A stretch of DNA of 64,000 nucleotides from Streptococcus himalayensis (GTDB taxonomy: Bacteria > Bacillota > Bacilli > Lactobacillales > Streptococcaceae): the NCBI RefSeq assembly GCF_001708305.1, contig NZ_CP016953.1, forward strand, positions 1,693,501 to 1,757,500, written 5' to 3'. How positions within the stretch are numbered: the stretch's first letter is position 1; each line of letters begins with the position of its first letter. Below are positions 44,083 through 54,281 of this stretch, one piece after another. The notes under the pieces were generated by a model that worked only from the letters and a program-made list of their open reading frames with translations, searched no databases and was not told the DNA's origin. Made by a program: the position numbers and the translations under genes.

Positions 44083-44658
44083 CTACTTCTTACTCCTAAA
44101 AATCTTGGCACTGCGTTTATAAACCGTATCTGAAACACCAAGCCGATCATTCACCAAACGTGCAAGCACGAAAAAGTAATCCGATAAACGATTGATGTAT
44201 TTCAACCCAACAGGATTTACCGCTTCTTCTGCTTCAATCACGGCGACCATTTTGCGTTCCAAACGTCTTGTCATGGTGCGAGCCATATGAAAAGAACTCG
44301 CAATCTTGTGCCCACCTGGAATGATAAAATACTCCAATTTAGGTGGGATATGCATGTAGGTGTCCATTTTTTCTTCCAACCATTCAACGTCTTTTTCCGT
44401 TTGTTTATAGGGACGCAGTTCCCTAGGTGTGGCTAAATCGCTCCCACAGTCAAATAATTGCTGCTGGATTTCTTCACATTCTGCTCGTAAATCATCTAAA
44501 AGCTCGACTTCTGCCATTTCTGAGACAATGCGTCCCAAAAGGGAACACACTTCATCCATGGTGCCATAGGCTTCCACACGAATATGGGTTTTTGAGACCC
44601 GATCTCCCCCGTATAGGCGTGTAAAACCTGTATCTCCGTATTTTGTATAAATCTTCAT
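44083..44658 (-). CDS. Cob(I)yrinic acid a,c-diamide adenosyltransferase, PduO type
   Basis: A 191-residue enzyme that adds the 5'-deoxyadenosyl group to Co(I). The N-terminus KIYTKYGDTGFTRLYGG is the PduO ATP-binding signature; RRLERKMV and RLSDYFFVLARLVN are the C-terminal motifs. Short PduO form without the haem-binding HbpS domain. Three bases from cobQ. Confidence 0.93.
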   Translation of the reverse strand: MKIYTKYGDTGFTRLYGGDRVSKTHIRVEAYGTMDEVCSLLGRIVSEMAEVELLDDLRAECEEIQQQLFDCGSDLATPRELRPYKQTEKDVEWLEEKMDTYMHIPPKLEYFIIPGGHKIASSFHMARTMTRRLERKMVAVIEAEEAVNPVGLKYINRLSDYFFVLARLVNDRLGVSDTVYKRSAKIFRSKK

Positions 44659-44661
44659 GTC

Positions 44662-46158
44662 TCACTCTTCTTTATTGATAATGCGATAAATAGCGTCCAT
44701 GTCAAGAGAATCTCGTAAAATATCTGCTAATTTATCATACTCTCGATCTTTAAATTCTTGTAAAGTTATCACCTTATCATGGATTGGCTCAAGCCCCTTT
44801 GCTTCGCGAATTTTATTAAGGTATTCTCTTGTCCAATTCAAATTGTCAAAAACTCCGTGTAGATAGGTTCCTTGTACTTGACCACCATGGCCAATTGCTC
44901 CATCAGAACGCACCGTTTCTTCCCCATTTTGGATAGTGATGGTTGAAAAGGGCTGAACACCTGCTGCAATAGCGGTCTCTCCCATATGAATTTCATAGCC
45001 TTCCAGCTCATGTTCTTCATGGCTAGCTTTGACCTGCGTTGTTCGCTTGACTGCCTTAAAGGTTGTTTCTGCGTCCAACAAGCCTAGTCCAGCAATTTCT
45101 TCAATACTGGATTCTACATGCAGGGGATCGGACATTTTCTTGCCCAAGAGTTGGTAACCTCCACAAATGCCAAAAATATGAACCCCTTGTTCCATGCAGT
45201 GGAGAATTTCTTTCTCCAAGCCTGATTCACGTAGATAGTCCATATCCTCAATCGTATTCTTACTACCTGGTAAAATCAACAAATCTGGCAAACCAATCGC
45301 ATCTCCTGGCATCACATAGCGGACAGAAACATCAGGCTGGATTTCTAAGCTATGGAAATCGGTGAAATTGGACATCCGTTTAAGACCAATAATAGCCACA
45401 TCCAAATCTTTTTTAGTATCAAAACGTCGGCTCTTTTGCACCAAAGCTACACTGTCTTCGCTATCAATGTCTAGACTGGCATAAGGGACAACCCCCAGCA
45501 CAGGAATCTGAGTTAATTCCTCAATCATATCAATGCCTGATTGCAATAAGGCCACATCTCCGCGAAATTTATTGATAACCACTCCTTTGACACGCGCGCG
45601 GTCTTCCTTAGGCATCAGCTCAATCGTGCCATAAATTGAGGCAAAAACACCTCCCTTATCAATATCTGCTACTAAAATCACCGGCGCATCCACTAACTTA
45701 GCCATGCCCATATTGACAATATCGTGGCTGTTGAGATTGATTTCTGCGGGACTTCCTGCCCCTTCTAGGACAATCACATCATTTTCAGAACCTAATTCTT
45801 CGTAGACTTCCTTGATTTTCGGTAATAGTTGCTGCTTAAACTCGTGATACTCCACAGCATCCATATCACAGAGAACATTCCCCATAAAAACGACTTGGGA
45901 TTTTCGATCAGAAGTCGGCTTGAGAAGCACAGGATTCATGCGTACATCCGGATCAACTCCTGCAGCCTCAGCCTGCACCACCTGAGCCCGCCCCATCTCA
46001 TCTCCCTGTTTTGTGATGAAAGAATTCAAAGCCATATTTTGCGATTTAAACGGTACAACTTTCAGACCATCTTGTTTAAAAATCCGACACAAGCCTGCAA
46101 CAATGATACTTTTTCCAGCATCGGAAGCAGTTCCTTGTACCATGATTGATTTTACCAT
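44662..46158 (-). CDS. cobQ: Cobyric acid synthase
   Basis: A 498-residue amidase forming cobyric acid by four amidations (CbiP/CobQ). The N-terminal dethiobiotin-synthetase-like ATP domain has VQGTASDAGKSIIVAGL; the C-terminal type 1 glutaminase has GICGGYQLLGK (nucleophile Cys) and the His in GTYLHGVFDN. AAAGGGG precedes the ATG. It overlaps cbiO by 7 bp. Confidence 0.96.
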   Translation of the reverse strand: MVKSIMVQGTASDAGKSIIVAGLCRIFKQDGLKVVPFKSQNMALNSFITKQGDEMGRAQVVQAEAAGVDPDVRMNPVLLKPTSDRKSQVVFMGNVLCDMDAVEYHEFKQQLLPKIKEVYEELGSENDVIVLEGAGSPAEINLNSHDIVNMGMAKLVDAPVILVADIDKGGVFASIYGTIELMPKEDRARVKGVVINKFRGDVALLQSGIDMIEELTQIPVLGVVPYASLDIDSEDSVALVQKSRRFDTKKDLDVAIIGLKRMSNFTDFHSLEIQPDVSVRYVMPGDAIGLPDLLILPGSKNTIEDMDYLRESGLEKEILHCMEQGVHIFGICGGYQLLGKKMSDPLHVESSIEEIAGLGLLDAETTFKAVKRTTQVKASHEEHELEGYEIHMGETAIAAGVQPFSTITIQNGEETVRSDGAIGHGGQVQGTYLHGVFDNLNWTREYLNKIREAKGLEPIHDKVITLQEFKDREYDKLADILRDSLDMDAIYRIINKEE

Positions 46159-46961
46159 GTTGATTCCCCTTTCAATTTTTTAAAAAAATTCATTTCATTG
46201 CTTGCCAAAGGAGTGCCTATCGCCTGATGCAATTTGACAATCCAAGGGGCTTCCAAGCCAGCTTCTTCTAAAAGAGAAACTTGCTGAAACACCTGCCTTT
46301 TATCGCCATTTGCAATAATAGTCCCCTTATGCAAAAGATAAGAATAATCGCAGCAATCATACATCAAATCCATGTCGTGACTGGTTAAAATGATATTGGT
46401 TCCCGCAGCCACTAACTTTTTCATAGACTCTGCCATCTTTCTGCGTCCTTTCGGATCAAGACCAGCTGTCGGCTCATCCAAGAGCAGATACCTTGGCTTT
46501 AAGGCAAGCATACCAGCAATCGCCACTCGTTTTTTCTGACCATAGCTGAGATACTGGATTGGCTTATCTTGCAAATGAACGATGTCCATCATTTCCAAAG
46601 CTTCAAAAACTCGGGTTTCAATCTCGCTTAGACTATAATGCAAATTTTCCAAAGCAAGACCAATATCATCTTTCACAATGGTATAAAAGAGCTGTTGTTC
46701 AGGATTTTGAAAGACCATGTTGACTTCTTGGCGATAGTGATACAAGGCCTTTTTGGTCATCTGAACTGGATTTCCTTGGTAGAAGACCTGCCCTTCTTGA
46801 GCGTTCAACAAGCCTGTAATGATTTTCATCGTTGTAGATTTACCAGACCCATTAGCCCCTAAAATCCCCGTAATCCTACCTTCTTCAAAATCCATGGAAA
46901 TATTTTGCAAGGTAGGAGTTTTTCGGTCGTATGAAAACGATATCTCTTTTAATTGTAACAT
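46152..46961 (-). CDS. cbiO: Cobalt ECF transporter ATPase
   Basis: A 269-residue ATPase of the energy-coupling factor type. Walker A GANGSGKST, Q-loop NMVFQNPEQQLFYT, signature YLSYGQKKRVAIAG, Walker B YLLLDEPTAGLD, switch LTSHDMDL. It powers cobalt import with CbiQ, CbiM and CbiN. GAGGAG precedes the ATG. Confidence 0.94.
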   Translation of the reverse strand: MLQLKEISFSYDRKTPTLQNISMDFEEGRITGILGANGSGKSTTMKIITGLLNAQEGQVFYQGNPVQMTKKALYHYRQEVNMVFQNPEQQLFYTIVKDDIGLALENLHYSLSEIETRVFEALEMMDIVHLQDKPIQYLSYGQKKRVAIAGMLALKPRYLLLDEPTAGLDPKGRRKMAESMKKLVAAGTNIILTSHDMDLMYDCCDYSYLLHKGTIIANGDKRQVFQQVSLLEEAGLEAPWIVKLHQAIGTPLASNEMNFFKKLKGESTW

Positions 46962-46979
46962 CTTCTTCTCCTCTTGTCT

Positions 46980-47654
46980 CTATTCTTCTTGATAGCCATC
47001 AAATTTTAGGCTGAGGACTTCATTTAAATGCTCATTGTCATCCAATAATTTTGTAAATAAGGTATGAGCCAGTAAGCCCCAAGCTTTGTAGTTTTTCCTC
47101 TTTTTATAAAAGGCAAATTTTAAATCCAGCGTATCGCGTATGGTTAAAAATTCATACATGACCAGAAAAATAAAGCGGTACATTAAAATAATGATTTCCA
47201 AGAGAAAAAGAGGGATATGAATTTTCTTAAAAAGTTGAACCATTTGTACAAATGGTACGGTTAATGCAAAAAAGTAAGTCGCAATAAGCGAACAATAAAT
47301 CCGCAGCAAGATATAAAAAGCTTGCTGCAAACTCTCTTTATTGATTCCTAAATAACCATTCCATAACGGAATCGAAAAGAGAAAATGGTGTTCTTGAGAA
47401 TGATAGGTAATCACGAAGGTCAATAAACTAATGAGGAGAAAGATGCTTGCATGAATGTACCATTTTAGGTAGGAGACAAGGGACATTCGTGCAACATAGC
47501 AAGTCATAGGAATGACACTTGCTATTAAACAAGCTTGTAAAGGGACAATCCCTGAAAAGCTGATGATGAGCAAAAAGAGGTAGAAGGCAAATTTATAATC
47601 TGCCTTTACATTTTTCCATCGATTTTGATAGGCATATTTATCAATCACAAACAT
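46980..47654 (-). CDS. cbiQ: Cobalt ECF transporter transmembrane protein
   Basis: A 224-residue membrane protein with about five segments, the coupling T-component. RIYCSLIATYFFALTVPFVQM and LEIIILMYRFIFLVMYEF are the family's conserved helices, and the A-R-G coupling helices correspond to the charged loops. GGGAGG precedes the ATG. Confidence 0.9.
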   Translation of the reverse strand: MFVIDKYAYQNRWKNVKADYKFAFYLFLLIISFSGIVPLQACLIASVIPMTCYVARMSLVSYLKWYIHASIFLLISLLTFVITYHSQEHHFLFSIPLWNGYLGINKESLQQAFYILLRIYCSLIATYFFALTVPFVQMVQLFKKIHIPLFLLEIIILMYRFIFLVMYEFLTIRDTLDLKFAFYKKRKNYKAWGLLAHTLFTKLLDDNEHLNEVLSLKFDGYQEE

Positions 47655-47690
47655 TTTTATTGACCTCCCATCATACCTTACGGATAGAGC

Positions 47691-47975
47691 TTACTGTTTG
47701 AGTTCTTTTTTCCCTTTATTGTAGCCGATGACATAAAAGATAATCCCAGCTCCAATACTTCCTTGGAGGGTAAACAACAAACTTTCTACTTCTGAACCTG
47801 CTGGCTCAAAAATAGGTGAGAACCACGGCTCATAATCTTCTTGGATGGACGTAATAGCTGTTTCAGCGGCATCGTCAGTTCCACTGTACTCAACTCCTTT
47901 TGGAGCAAAGAAGAAGGCGGACAAGATAACTGCAACGGCTGCTAGTAGCAAAAGTAAATTTTTATGAGATTTCAT
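47691..47975 (-). CDS. cbiN: Cobalt transport accessory protein
   Basis: A 94-residue protein with two membrane segments (residues about 7-24 and 70-87) joined by an extracellular loop with [12 protein letters not shown] and [17 protein letters not shown], the CbiN signature. It helps load cobalt into CbiM. Overlaps cbiM by 4 bp. Confidence 0.93.
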   Translation of the reverse strand: MKSHKNLLLLLAAVAVILSAFFFAPKGVEYSGTDDAAETAITSIQEDYEPWFSPIFEPAGSEVESLLFTLQGSIGAGIIFYVIGYNKGKKELKQ

Positions 47976-48700
47976 GCGAATAGCCCTTCCTTTTCTTTAA
48001 TGGTATCTGAGATGAGATTGTAGAGAATAACAGTGAGTAAGCCCTCTACAATAGCGATTGGGATTTGTGTTGTCAAAAAGACACCCATAAATTTCACTGC
48101 TGAGCCTACAAATCCTGCTGATGGGTCTGGGAACACGAGACCTAGTTGGATAGACGTTGTTGCGTAAGTTGCAAGGTCTGCGACAACTGCACACAGAAAG
48201 AGGGCAACACGACGAGAGACTTTCATTGACAAGGCCAATTTATAGACAAAATAACCAACAAATGGACCTACAACTGCCATTGAAAAAGCATTCGCACCAA
48301 GCGTTGTCAAACCTCCGTGGGCTAAAAGTAAAGCTTGGAAGAGCAGACAAATCGTTCCCAACACACTGACAACAGAAGGACCAAACATCGCTGTCCCAAT
48401 CCCGACACCTGTTGGATGAGAGCTAGACCCTGTCACAGATGGAATTTTCAAGGCTGATAAGATAAAGATAAAGGCACCTGAGAGGGCTAGCATGGTTTTT
48501 GAACTTGGTTTTTCTGCCACGATTTTCTTAATGTTCAAGACCCCCATTACAAAGAATGGTAAAAAGAGGGCAAACCAAACCAAACACCAAACAGGTGGCA
48601 AATATCCTTCCATAATGTGCATAGCTTGCACTGGACGTGGACATAATAAGTAAAGGACTGTAAATAGCACAATGGCTAATTTCTTGTTATAGTTTTTCAT
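47972..48700 (-). CDS. cbiM: Cobalt ECF substrate-binding membrane protein
   Basis: A 242-residue seven-helix S-component. A signal peptide ending PVQA is expected to be cleaved to expose [10 protein letters not shown], whose N-terminal Met-His binds the metal, as established for CbiM/NikM. Further [14 protein letters not shown] and [13 protein letters not shown] are conserved. I chose the ATG at 48700 because GGAG is eight bases from it and only two from the first ATG (48706). Confidence 0.93.
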   Translation of the reverse strand: MKNYNKKLAIVLFTVLYLLCPRPVQAMHIMEGYLPPVWCLVWFALFLPFFVMGVLNIKKIVAEKPSSKTMLALSGAFIFILSALKIPSVTGSSSHPTGVGIGTAMFGPSVVSVLGTICLLFQALLLAHGGLTTLGANAFSMAVVGPFVGYFVYKLALSMKVSRRVALFLCAVVADLATYATTSIQLGLVFPDPSAGFVGSAVKFMGVFLTTQIPIAIVEGLLTVILYNLISDTIKEKEGLFA

Positions 48701-48734
48701 ATACATTCTCCGTTTGCATATGGACTAGAGCTAT

Positions 48735-49436
48735 TTACAAGATGTGTTTTTTGACAATCATGGTTGTAAAATAGCTGAGTTTGCTTTCTACATCCAAATC
48801 TTCTACCCCTCGCATGACCATTTGTTTATCTGAAGAGGCATGACTGACTAAGAAAGTATTGCCGAGCAATTGGTGTTTTTTAAGCAAAGGCAACACAACA
48901 TCCAAGTGATTTGCAACCTTCATGAGAACAACGGTATCGTGAAGCTTCAACGCCTCGTCCATCGTTTCAACATCGGTTGTTGCAGGAACTACTGCAAAGG
49001 ATTCTTCATCCATTGTCAATGGTTGTCCTAGTTCAGATGCCATACTGGTAAAGGAAGTAATCCCTGGAATTGTTTGGGTTTCAATATCATTTTTTAAAAT
49101 ATTAAGGAGATAGCTATAGGTGCTATAAACCATGGGATCTCCCAACGTGATGAAACCAACATTTTTCCCAGCTTTTACGTCTTCTACAATTTCTTTTGAG
49201 ATGGACTCCCATTGCTCTTTTTTAACCTCTAAAGAGGCAATCATCGGAAAATGACGCTGCTTGATTTCCAAATGTTCGCTCAAATAAGGTTCTGCAATGG
49301 ATAGAGCCAAACTCTTGCTCCGTTTCTTTGCTTCTGGTGTATAGATGATATCTAAATCATTGAGGAGGCGGCTGGCTTTGACCGTCACCAATTCGCTATC
49401 ACCAGGACCAATTCCAATTCCATAAAATTTTGCCAT
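48735..49436 (-). CDS. cbiL: Cobalt-factor II C20-methyltransferase
   Basis: A 233-residue SAM methylase of the tetrapyrrole methylase fold. GIGIGPGDSELVTVKA at the start, FITLGDPMVYSTYSYLL as the SAM-binding loop, and TIPGITSFTSMASELGQPLT. It methylates C20 of cobalt-factor II. AGGAG lies before the ATG. Confidence 0.93.
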   Translation of the reverse strand: MAKFYGIGIGPGDSELVTVKASRLLNDLDIIYTPEAKKRSKSLALSIAEPYLSEHLEIKQRHFPMIASLEVKKEQWESISKEIVEDVKAGKNVGFITLGDPMVYSTYSYLLNILKNDIETQTIPGITSFTSMASELGQPLTMDEESFAVVPATTDVETMDEALKLHDTVVLMKVANHLDVVLPLLKKHQLLGNTFLVSHASSDKQMVMRGVEDLDVESKLSYFTTMIVKKHIL

Positions 49437-49445
49437 TTCTCACTC

Positions 49446-50213
49446 CTATTCTATAATGGTTTTCAAATGCTCGATATAGAGCGCTTGAATTTCTCTATAT
49501 TCTCCCAAACCAACCAAATGCGTTGCCACTTGATACCCTCGTGAGGTAAAGTAAGTGTACCACGAATCTTCTTCATCTGAAGTCATGTCATTTGTTGCAT
49601 GGTCTCCAGCTACCAACATAAACGGCGCTAGATGAATTTGGGTAATTCCCTCCTCTCTTAACTCTTGTTCAATCAACTCAACTGGAGGGTAGCTCTCTAC
49701 ACAACCAATCCTTACAGGAGCCCCTTTTAACATGTGGTCCATGGCTGCATAGGCTGTAAAAGCATAGTGCTGACTTCCATGTCCCATCAAAACAGTTGCT
49801 GTATTTGCACCGAACTGTCCGTATTTCTCAAGCAGGATATCCTTAACAAAAGCATAATCCTCTTCGCTATGCAATAAAGGCTTCGCAATCTTTAAAACAC
49901 GAAACTGCTCTTGAAAGGCCTGTGCTTGCACCACAATCTTTTCATACTCGCCTCCCAAAATCACATGAAGAGGCTGAATATAGACTTCAGTGACACCGGC
50001 TTCTACCAGTTCTTCCAAGGCTTCTGATACCGTTGGGATGCTCAATCCTTCTTGCTTTTTTATGCGACGAATCACTACGTTTGACGTGAAGGCACGATGA
50101 ACAGAGAAGTCAGGGAATGACTTCTGGATCGCCTGTTCACACGCTTCAATCGTTTTCTTTCTTGTTTCGGGGTAGGTCGTTCCAAAGCTGACTACTAAAA
50201 TAGCTTTTGTCAT
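49446..50213 (-). CDS. cbiK: Anaerobic cobaltochelatase
   Basis: A 255-residue chelatase that inserts Co(II) into sirohydrochlorin. ILVVSFGTTYPETRKKTI at the start, metal-binding His in LMGHGSQHYAF and in LVAGDHATNDM, and a two-lobed HemH-like fold. No ATP subunits, consistent with the anaerobic route. Confidence 0.94.
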   Translation of the reverse strand: MTKAILVVSFGTTYPETRKKTIEACEQAIQKSFPDFSVHRAFTSNVVIRRIKKQEGLSIPTVSEALEELVEAGVTEVYIQPLHVILGGEYEKIVVQAQAFQEQFRVLKIAKPLLHSEEDYAFVKDILLEKYGQFGANTATVLMGHGSQHYAFTAYAAMDHMLKGAPVRIGCVESYPPVELIEQELREEGITQIHLAPFMLVAGDHATNDMTSDEEDSWYTYFTSRGYQVATHLVGLGEYREIQALYIEHLKTIIE

Positions 50214-50223
50214 AGCCTTCTCC

Positions 50224-51666
50224 TTATCCTAGAATGGATTGACACTTGCCACAAATCGAGGCAATGGTTGGTTCATCTGTTTCAATAATGCCTGTAAAAC
50301 CAGCCGCTTCAAGGACTTCTCGTGTACTTGAACCCATGACAATAATTGGAATTTCTCCCCAATCATGCTGAGTTTCTTGGCTCAAGGCAACAAAACTCAT
50401 GGCAGCCACAGAATTTGGGAGGCAAATCGCTTCTACACCATTCCACTCTTCAGAAAGCAGAGGACTATCAAACCCAACATGATGGGTTTCCAAAACTGGG
50501 AAATCATAGCAGCGAGCAATTTCATCTTTTTTATGACTTGGTGCCAAAATGTACCAATTACCTGTTTCTTCTTTCATGCTTGCCACCAACTGCGCATCTG
50601 AAATTTGCGTTCCCTTCTTCTCAAGGAAGATACCTGCTTGTTCCAGACCTTTTATGGTATGCATACCAACCGCAGCAATCTTGATATTAGCGAGGTCGCG
50701 AACATCAATGCCTTTTTCACGGAGGCTAGCAATAAAGAGTGGCCAGCTCTGCATATCTGCCACCAAAATCCCATCAATAGTCTCTATATCTGGTAGGTCA
50801 ATGGATAATTTCTCAACGGCATTTCGTGCAGGGAAGGTCACCAGATTTGCACCAGCATCCTTCAACATCCGTGGTAATCTACCTGTTGGTGACTCTTGAA
50901 TCAAGACTTTACGTCCAAACAAAGGAAGATTTTCATGGAAGTTTAATTCCTTGCGGAAAGCTACCACATCTCCCACAGCAATAATACTTGGAGCCTTGAA
51001 TTGGTGCTCTGCAACCAACTCTACGATGGTTTCTAACGTTCCATCAATCGAACGTTGCTGCGGATGAGTTCCCCATTCTATAATGGCAACGGGAGTCTCC
51101 TTATCAAACCCACGTGTCATTAATTCATGCGTAATCGTGGTTAGATTTTTCATCCCCATCAAGAAAACCAGCGTCCCCTTCAACTGTGAAATCGCCTCCC
51201 AGTTCAAGGATTCCGTTTCATCTTTGAGATGACCTGTAAAGACATGGAAACTCGTTGCGATATCACGATAAGTCATGGGAACTCCTGCATAGGTCAAACC
51301 AGCAATCGCAGAAGTAATACCTGGAATGACTTCAAACGCAATCCCTGCTTTCACCAAGGCAGTAGCTTCTTCCCCACCACGTCCAAAAATATACGGGTCT
51401 CCACTCTTTAAACGCACAACGCGCTTGCCTTCTTGAGCCTTCTTAATCAGAATTTGTTCGATTTCATCCTGACGTACACAAGGCATGCCCGGCTGTTTGC
51501 CGACATCAATCTTCTCACAATCTGCCTTTACAGCTTTAAAAAGCTCTGGATTGACCAAACGATCAAAAACAAGCACATCTGCTTCTTTCAGACGGCGAAG
51601 ACCTTTTAGCGTGAGCAATTCATAATCACCTGGACCTGCTCCTAATAATGTTACTAAACCAGTCAT
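50224..51666 (-). CDS. cobA: Uroporphyrinogen-III C-methyltransferase fused to HemD-like domain
   Basis: A 480-residue fusion. Residues about 1-240 are a SUMT: LLGAGPGDYELLTLKGLRRL (start LLGAGPGDYELL), VRLKSGDPYIFGRGGEE (VRLKSGDPYIFGRG), GITSAIAGLTYAGVPMTYR (GITSAIAGLTYAG). It makes precorrin-2 by two methylations. Residues about 245-480 resemble HemD, but the FTS blocks are replaced (ILVADMQSW, ICLPNSVAAMSF), with only the VMGSSTREVLEAAGF region well kept. GGAGAACCG precedes the ATG. The operon has a separate, more normal HemD. Confidence 0.93.
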   Translation of the reverse strand: MTGLVTLLGAGPGDYELLTLKGLRRLKEADVLVFDRLVNPELFKAVKADCEKIDVGKQPGMPCVRQDEIEQILIKKAQEGKRVVRLKSGDPYIFGRGGEEATALVKAGIAFEVIPGITSAIAGLTYAGVPMTYRDIATSFHVFTGHLKDETESLNWEAISQLKGTLVFLMGMKNLTTITHELMTRGFDKETPVAIIEWGTHPQQRSIDGTLETIVELVAEHQFKAPSIIAVGDVVAFRKELNFHENLPLFGRKVLIQESPTGRLPRMLKDAGANLVTFPARNAVEKLSIDLPDIETIDGILVADMQSWPLFIASLREKGIDVRDLANIKIAAVGMHTIKGLEQAGIFLEKKGTQISDAQLVASMKEETGNWYILAPSHKKDEIARCYDFPVLETHHVGFDSPLLSEEWNGVEAICLPNSVAAMSFVALSQETQHDWGEIPIIVMGSSTREVLEAAGFTGIIETDEPTIASICGKCQSILG

Positions 51667-51685
51667 CGGTTCTCCTTTCGATTTC

Positions 51686-52441
51686 TTATTTTTCTTGTGT
51701 CAAATAGTCTCTTAGCTCCTCTATGGTAGATACCATTTGCGGATATTCAAGTAACGGTCGAGCAATGATAATACAATCAATCCCTAATTCTAAACAACCA
51801 TCAATTTTTTCACGAATACCACCGACATTCCCACTTTCCTTAGAGACAAAGACATCTGCTTTTGAACGAGCGATTAATTCTTTATTGCACTCTTTTGAAA
51901 AGGGAGCTTTAATCGCGTCTATCTGGTCAGCCACCATGCCCAAGGCCTCACAAGCCAGCAAGACCTCCGAGGTTGGAAGGACCCTTGCCACCACGCGTCT
52001 ATCTGGCAAACCATGGATAAAGAGTGGCAGGGTCTTGCTCCCAGTTCCAAGGTAAATCGTCTGATACCCCTTATCGCGAATAACCTCGATAGCTTCCTCA
52101 GTGGAATGAACAACAATACTGCCTGATAAATCAAGAGTTGCCGAACGTTCAAAACGAAGATAAGGAACATCAGCCATCTCAGCTGCTCGCATGGCTTCCT
52201 TTGAAACAATGTCTGCAAAAGGATGAGTGGCATCAATGATTTCATCTACTTGATGCTTCTGGATAAAGTCCACCATATCCTCAGCTGTCAAACGTCCTTG
52301 AATAACCGGCTGTCCAAACTTAGAAGCCAAATGCTTGCCATAATCCGTAACCACAGAAGAAGTAACAGAAATGTTCAAATCATTTAGCAATTCTAAAATG
52401 GCAGTGCTATCTGAAGTTCCTCCTAATAGCAGCTTCATCAT
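51686..52441 (-). CDS. cbiJ: Cobalt-precorrin-6A reductase
   Basis: A 251-residue NADH-dependent reductase. LLGGTSDSTAILELL at the start, a VTDYGKHLASKF segment, EIIDATHPFADIVSKEA, and VFVSKESGNVGGIREKI near the end, all typical of CbiJ/CobK. Overlaps cbiH by 4 bp (ATGA). Confidence 0.93.
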   Translation of the reverse strand: MMKLLLGGTSDSTAILELLNDLNISVTSSVVTDYGKHLASKFGQPVIQGRLTAEDMVDFIQKHQVDEIIDATHPFADIVSKEAMRAAEMADVPYLRFERSATLDLSGSIVVHSTEEAIEVIRDKGYQTIYLGTGSKTLPLFIHGLPDRRVVARVLPTSEVLLACEALGMVADQIDAIKAPFSKECNKELIARSKADVFVSKESGNVGGIREKIDGCLELGIDCIIIARPLLEYPQMVSTIEELRDYLTQEK

Positions 52442-53163
52442 AGAGTGTAGCCTCGAGGAGTAATCATACGGCCATTTTTCACATAGGTTTCTTTATTACC
52501 AATGATGACAATAGTCGTCATATCGACAAGAGACTCATCCAAGTCCTTGATCGTAGTTAGGATGTATTCTTCCTCTTTACGGCCGATGTCTTTACCAATG
52601 CCGACAATTGTGTCTTCTGATTTGTATTGCGAAATGATGGACAAGGCTTTTGATAGATGGTCAGGCCGGCCTTTACTTCTTGGGTTGTACAAACAAATGA
52701 CAAAGTCCCCTTGTGCTGCTGCATGCAGACGTTTTTCAATGACGGACATTGGGGTCATCAAGTCACTCAAACTAATGTGACAGAAGTCATTCATCAGCGG
52801 TGCTCCCATGACAGCTGCTGCCCCTAGGCTAGCTGTAATGCCTGGAACAACTTTCACTTCAAGCTCTGAATTGTCTCCCAATAATTCTAAAATCAAGCCT
52901 GCCATGCCGTACACACCAGCGTCACCACTGGATACGACACCGACATTTTTACCAGTTTCAAGAGCCAAGTCAATCGCTTTTTGACAACGATCGATTTCTT
53001 GACGCATCCCAGTCGCTACGTGCTCCTTATCTTTGACAAGGTCACGAATCAAGCGCATGTAGGTTGAATATCCCACGATAATCTCACAGTCTGCAATCGC
53101 TTCAAGCGCTTCACGAGACATCAATTCTTCTTTTCCAGGTCCTAATCCGATTACGTATAACAT
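52438..53163 (-). CDS. cbiH: Cobalt-precorrin-3B C17-methyltransferase
   Basis: A 241-residue tetrapyrrole methylase that methylates C17 with ring contraction. VIGLGPGKEELMSREALEAI (start VIGLGPGKEELM), VGVVSSGDAGVYGMAGLILE (VSSGDAGVYGMAGL), GITASLGAAAVMGAPLMNDF (GITASLGAAAVMG). I chose the ATG at 53163, preceded by AAAGGAG; a longer frame to 53232 runs over this site. Confidence 0.94.
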   Translation of the reverse strand: MLYVIGLGPGKEELMSREALEAIADCEIIVGYSTYMRLIRDLVKDKEHVATGMRQEIDRCQKAIDLALETGKNVGVVSSGDAGVYGMAGLILELLGDNSELEVKVVPGITASLGAAAVMGAPLMNDFCHISLSDLMTPMSVIEKRLHAAAQGDFVICLYNPRSKGRPDHLSKALSIISQYKSEDTIVGIGKDIGRKEEEYILTTIKDLDESLVDMTTIVIIGNKETYVKNGRMITPRGYTL

Positions 53164-53192
53164 TTCTTTTTCTCCTTTTTTGTTTTTTCTAT

Positions 53193-54281
53193 TTAACGAG
53201 TCACAATCGCTCTTGCCAAAGCATACGTACATCCGTCTTTAGCAAAGCGTTCTGTTAAGACTTGCCCGTTACTTGCCACATCTGCACTAGCAAGAGCCAC
53301 ACTTCCTACTCCAACAGTCTTTTTTACAAATTCTGACTGCGGATATTTGTCTGCAACCACTGCTAATTCTTCCTTGGTATAGGTTTCAAATGGGCAATCT
53401 AAAGCTTTAGCTAGGGCTAGAATAGCTGTTTCATTCTTTTTGACATCAATGCTGACAATCTTTGAAATTTCACTAGGATCAATGCCTTGCTGTTGGCAAA
53501 ATAAATCAAATCCTTCTCGAAAGACTTGTGGATCGACATCTTTTCTAGCTCCTACGCCTAAAATATATGGTTTTGGATAAATCACTGCTAGATCTTTCCT
53601 TTCTATGGTTTGAGGCTGAGTTGTCAGGAAAACGAAGGGATGATTGCTTCTGAGAACCTCCTCCACCTCGTCTTGATGAATGACTGTCAAACCACGTACA
53701 TCCCTCACCCAATCCTTTTCTTGGTAGAAGTAAACCGTTTCTTTTCTTCCTAAATAGCTATTAAATGGCTTAATCAGCGGACGAAGTTCTGTACGCCAAC
53801 CATTGACAGACTTGGCCAAGGTATCAAGAGCAGCTACATTTTGAACATCTGTCGCTGTTGTAATCACAGGATTCGCTCCAAGTAGCTCCGCAATATGAAG
53901 TGTCAACTCATTTGCACCTCCTAAATGCCCACTTAACAAGCTAATGACATTCTGGGCTTTTTCATCCATCACAATCACAGCGGGGTCGGCTGCCTTATCC
54001 ACGACTACTGGAGCAATGGAACGTACCACAATTCCTGTCGCCATAATGCAAATCAGTACCTCAACCTGTGTAAACAGTTGGGCTATAGCTTTCACTGGGC
54101 TTCCATCTAGAGCCAGTGTCGTTTCATCAGCGAGCTTCGGCATAGTATAAACCTGAGCGGGTTTTGCTAGCTTTTTCTGCAAACGAAGCGCCGTTTCCTT
54201 TCCTGTTTCGGTCAGAGCCACGATAGCATAGGGAAGCGTTTTTCTATTTGGCATGACTACTTTTTCCATGGCGGAATTCAT
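53193..54281 (-). CDS. cbiG: Cobalt-precorrin-5A hydrolase
   Basis: A 362-residue enzyme that opens the lactone and releases acetaldehyde, a step specific to the anaerobic route. [30 protein letters not shown] (key words [22 protein letters not shown]), [13 protein letters not shown], and the C-terminal domain with [10 protein letters not shown] and [14 protein letters not shown] chose the ATG at 54281, which has GAGGAG seven bases upstream. It overlaps cbiF by 38 bp. Confidence 0.92.
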   Translation of the reverse strand: MNSAMEKVVMPNRKTLPYAIVALTETGKETALRLQKKLAKPAQVYTMPKLADETTLALDGSPVKAIAQLFTQVEVLICIMATGIVVRSIAPVVVDKAADPAVIVMDEKAQNVISLLSGHLGGANELTLHIAELLGANPVITTATDVQNVAALDTLAKSVNGWRTELRPLIKPFNSYLGRKETVYFYQEKDWVRDVRGLTVIHQDEVEEVLRSNHPFVFLTTQPQTIERKDLAVIYPKPYILGVGARKDVDPQVFREGFDLFCQQQGIDPSEISKIVSIDVKKNETAILALAKALDCPFETYTKEELAVVADKYPQSEFVKKTVGVGSVALASADVASNGQVLTERFAKDGCTYALARAIVTR

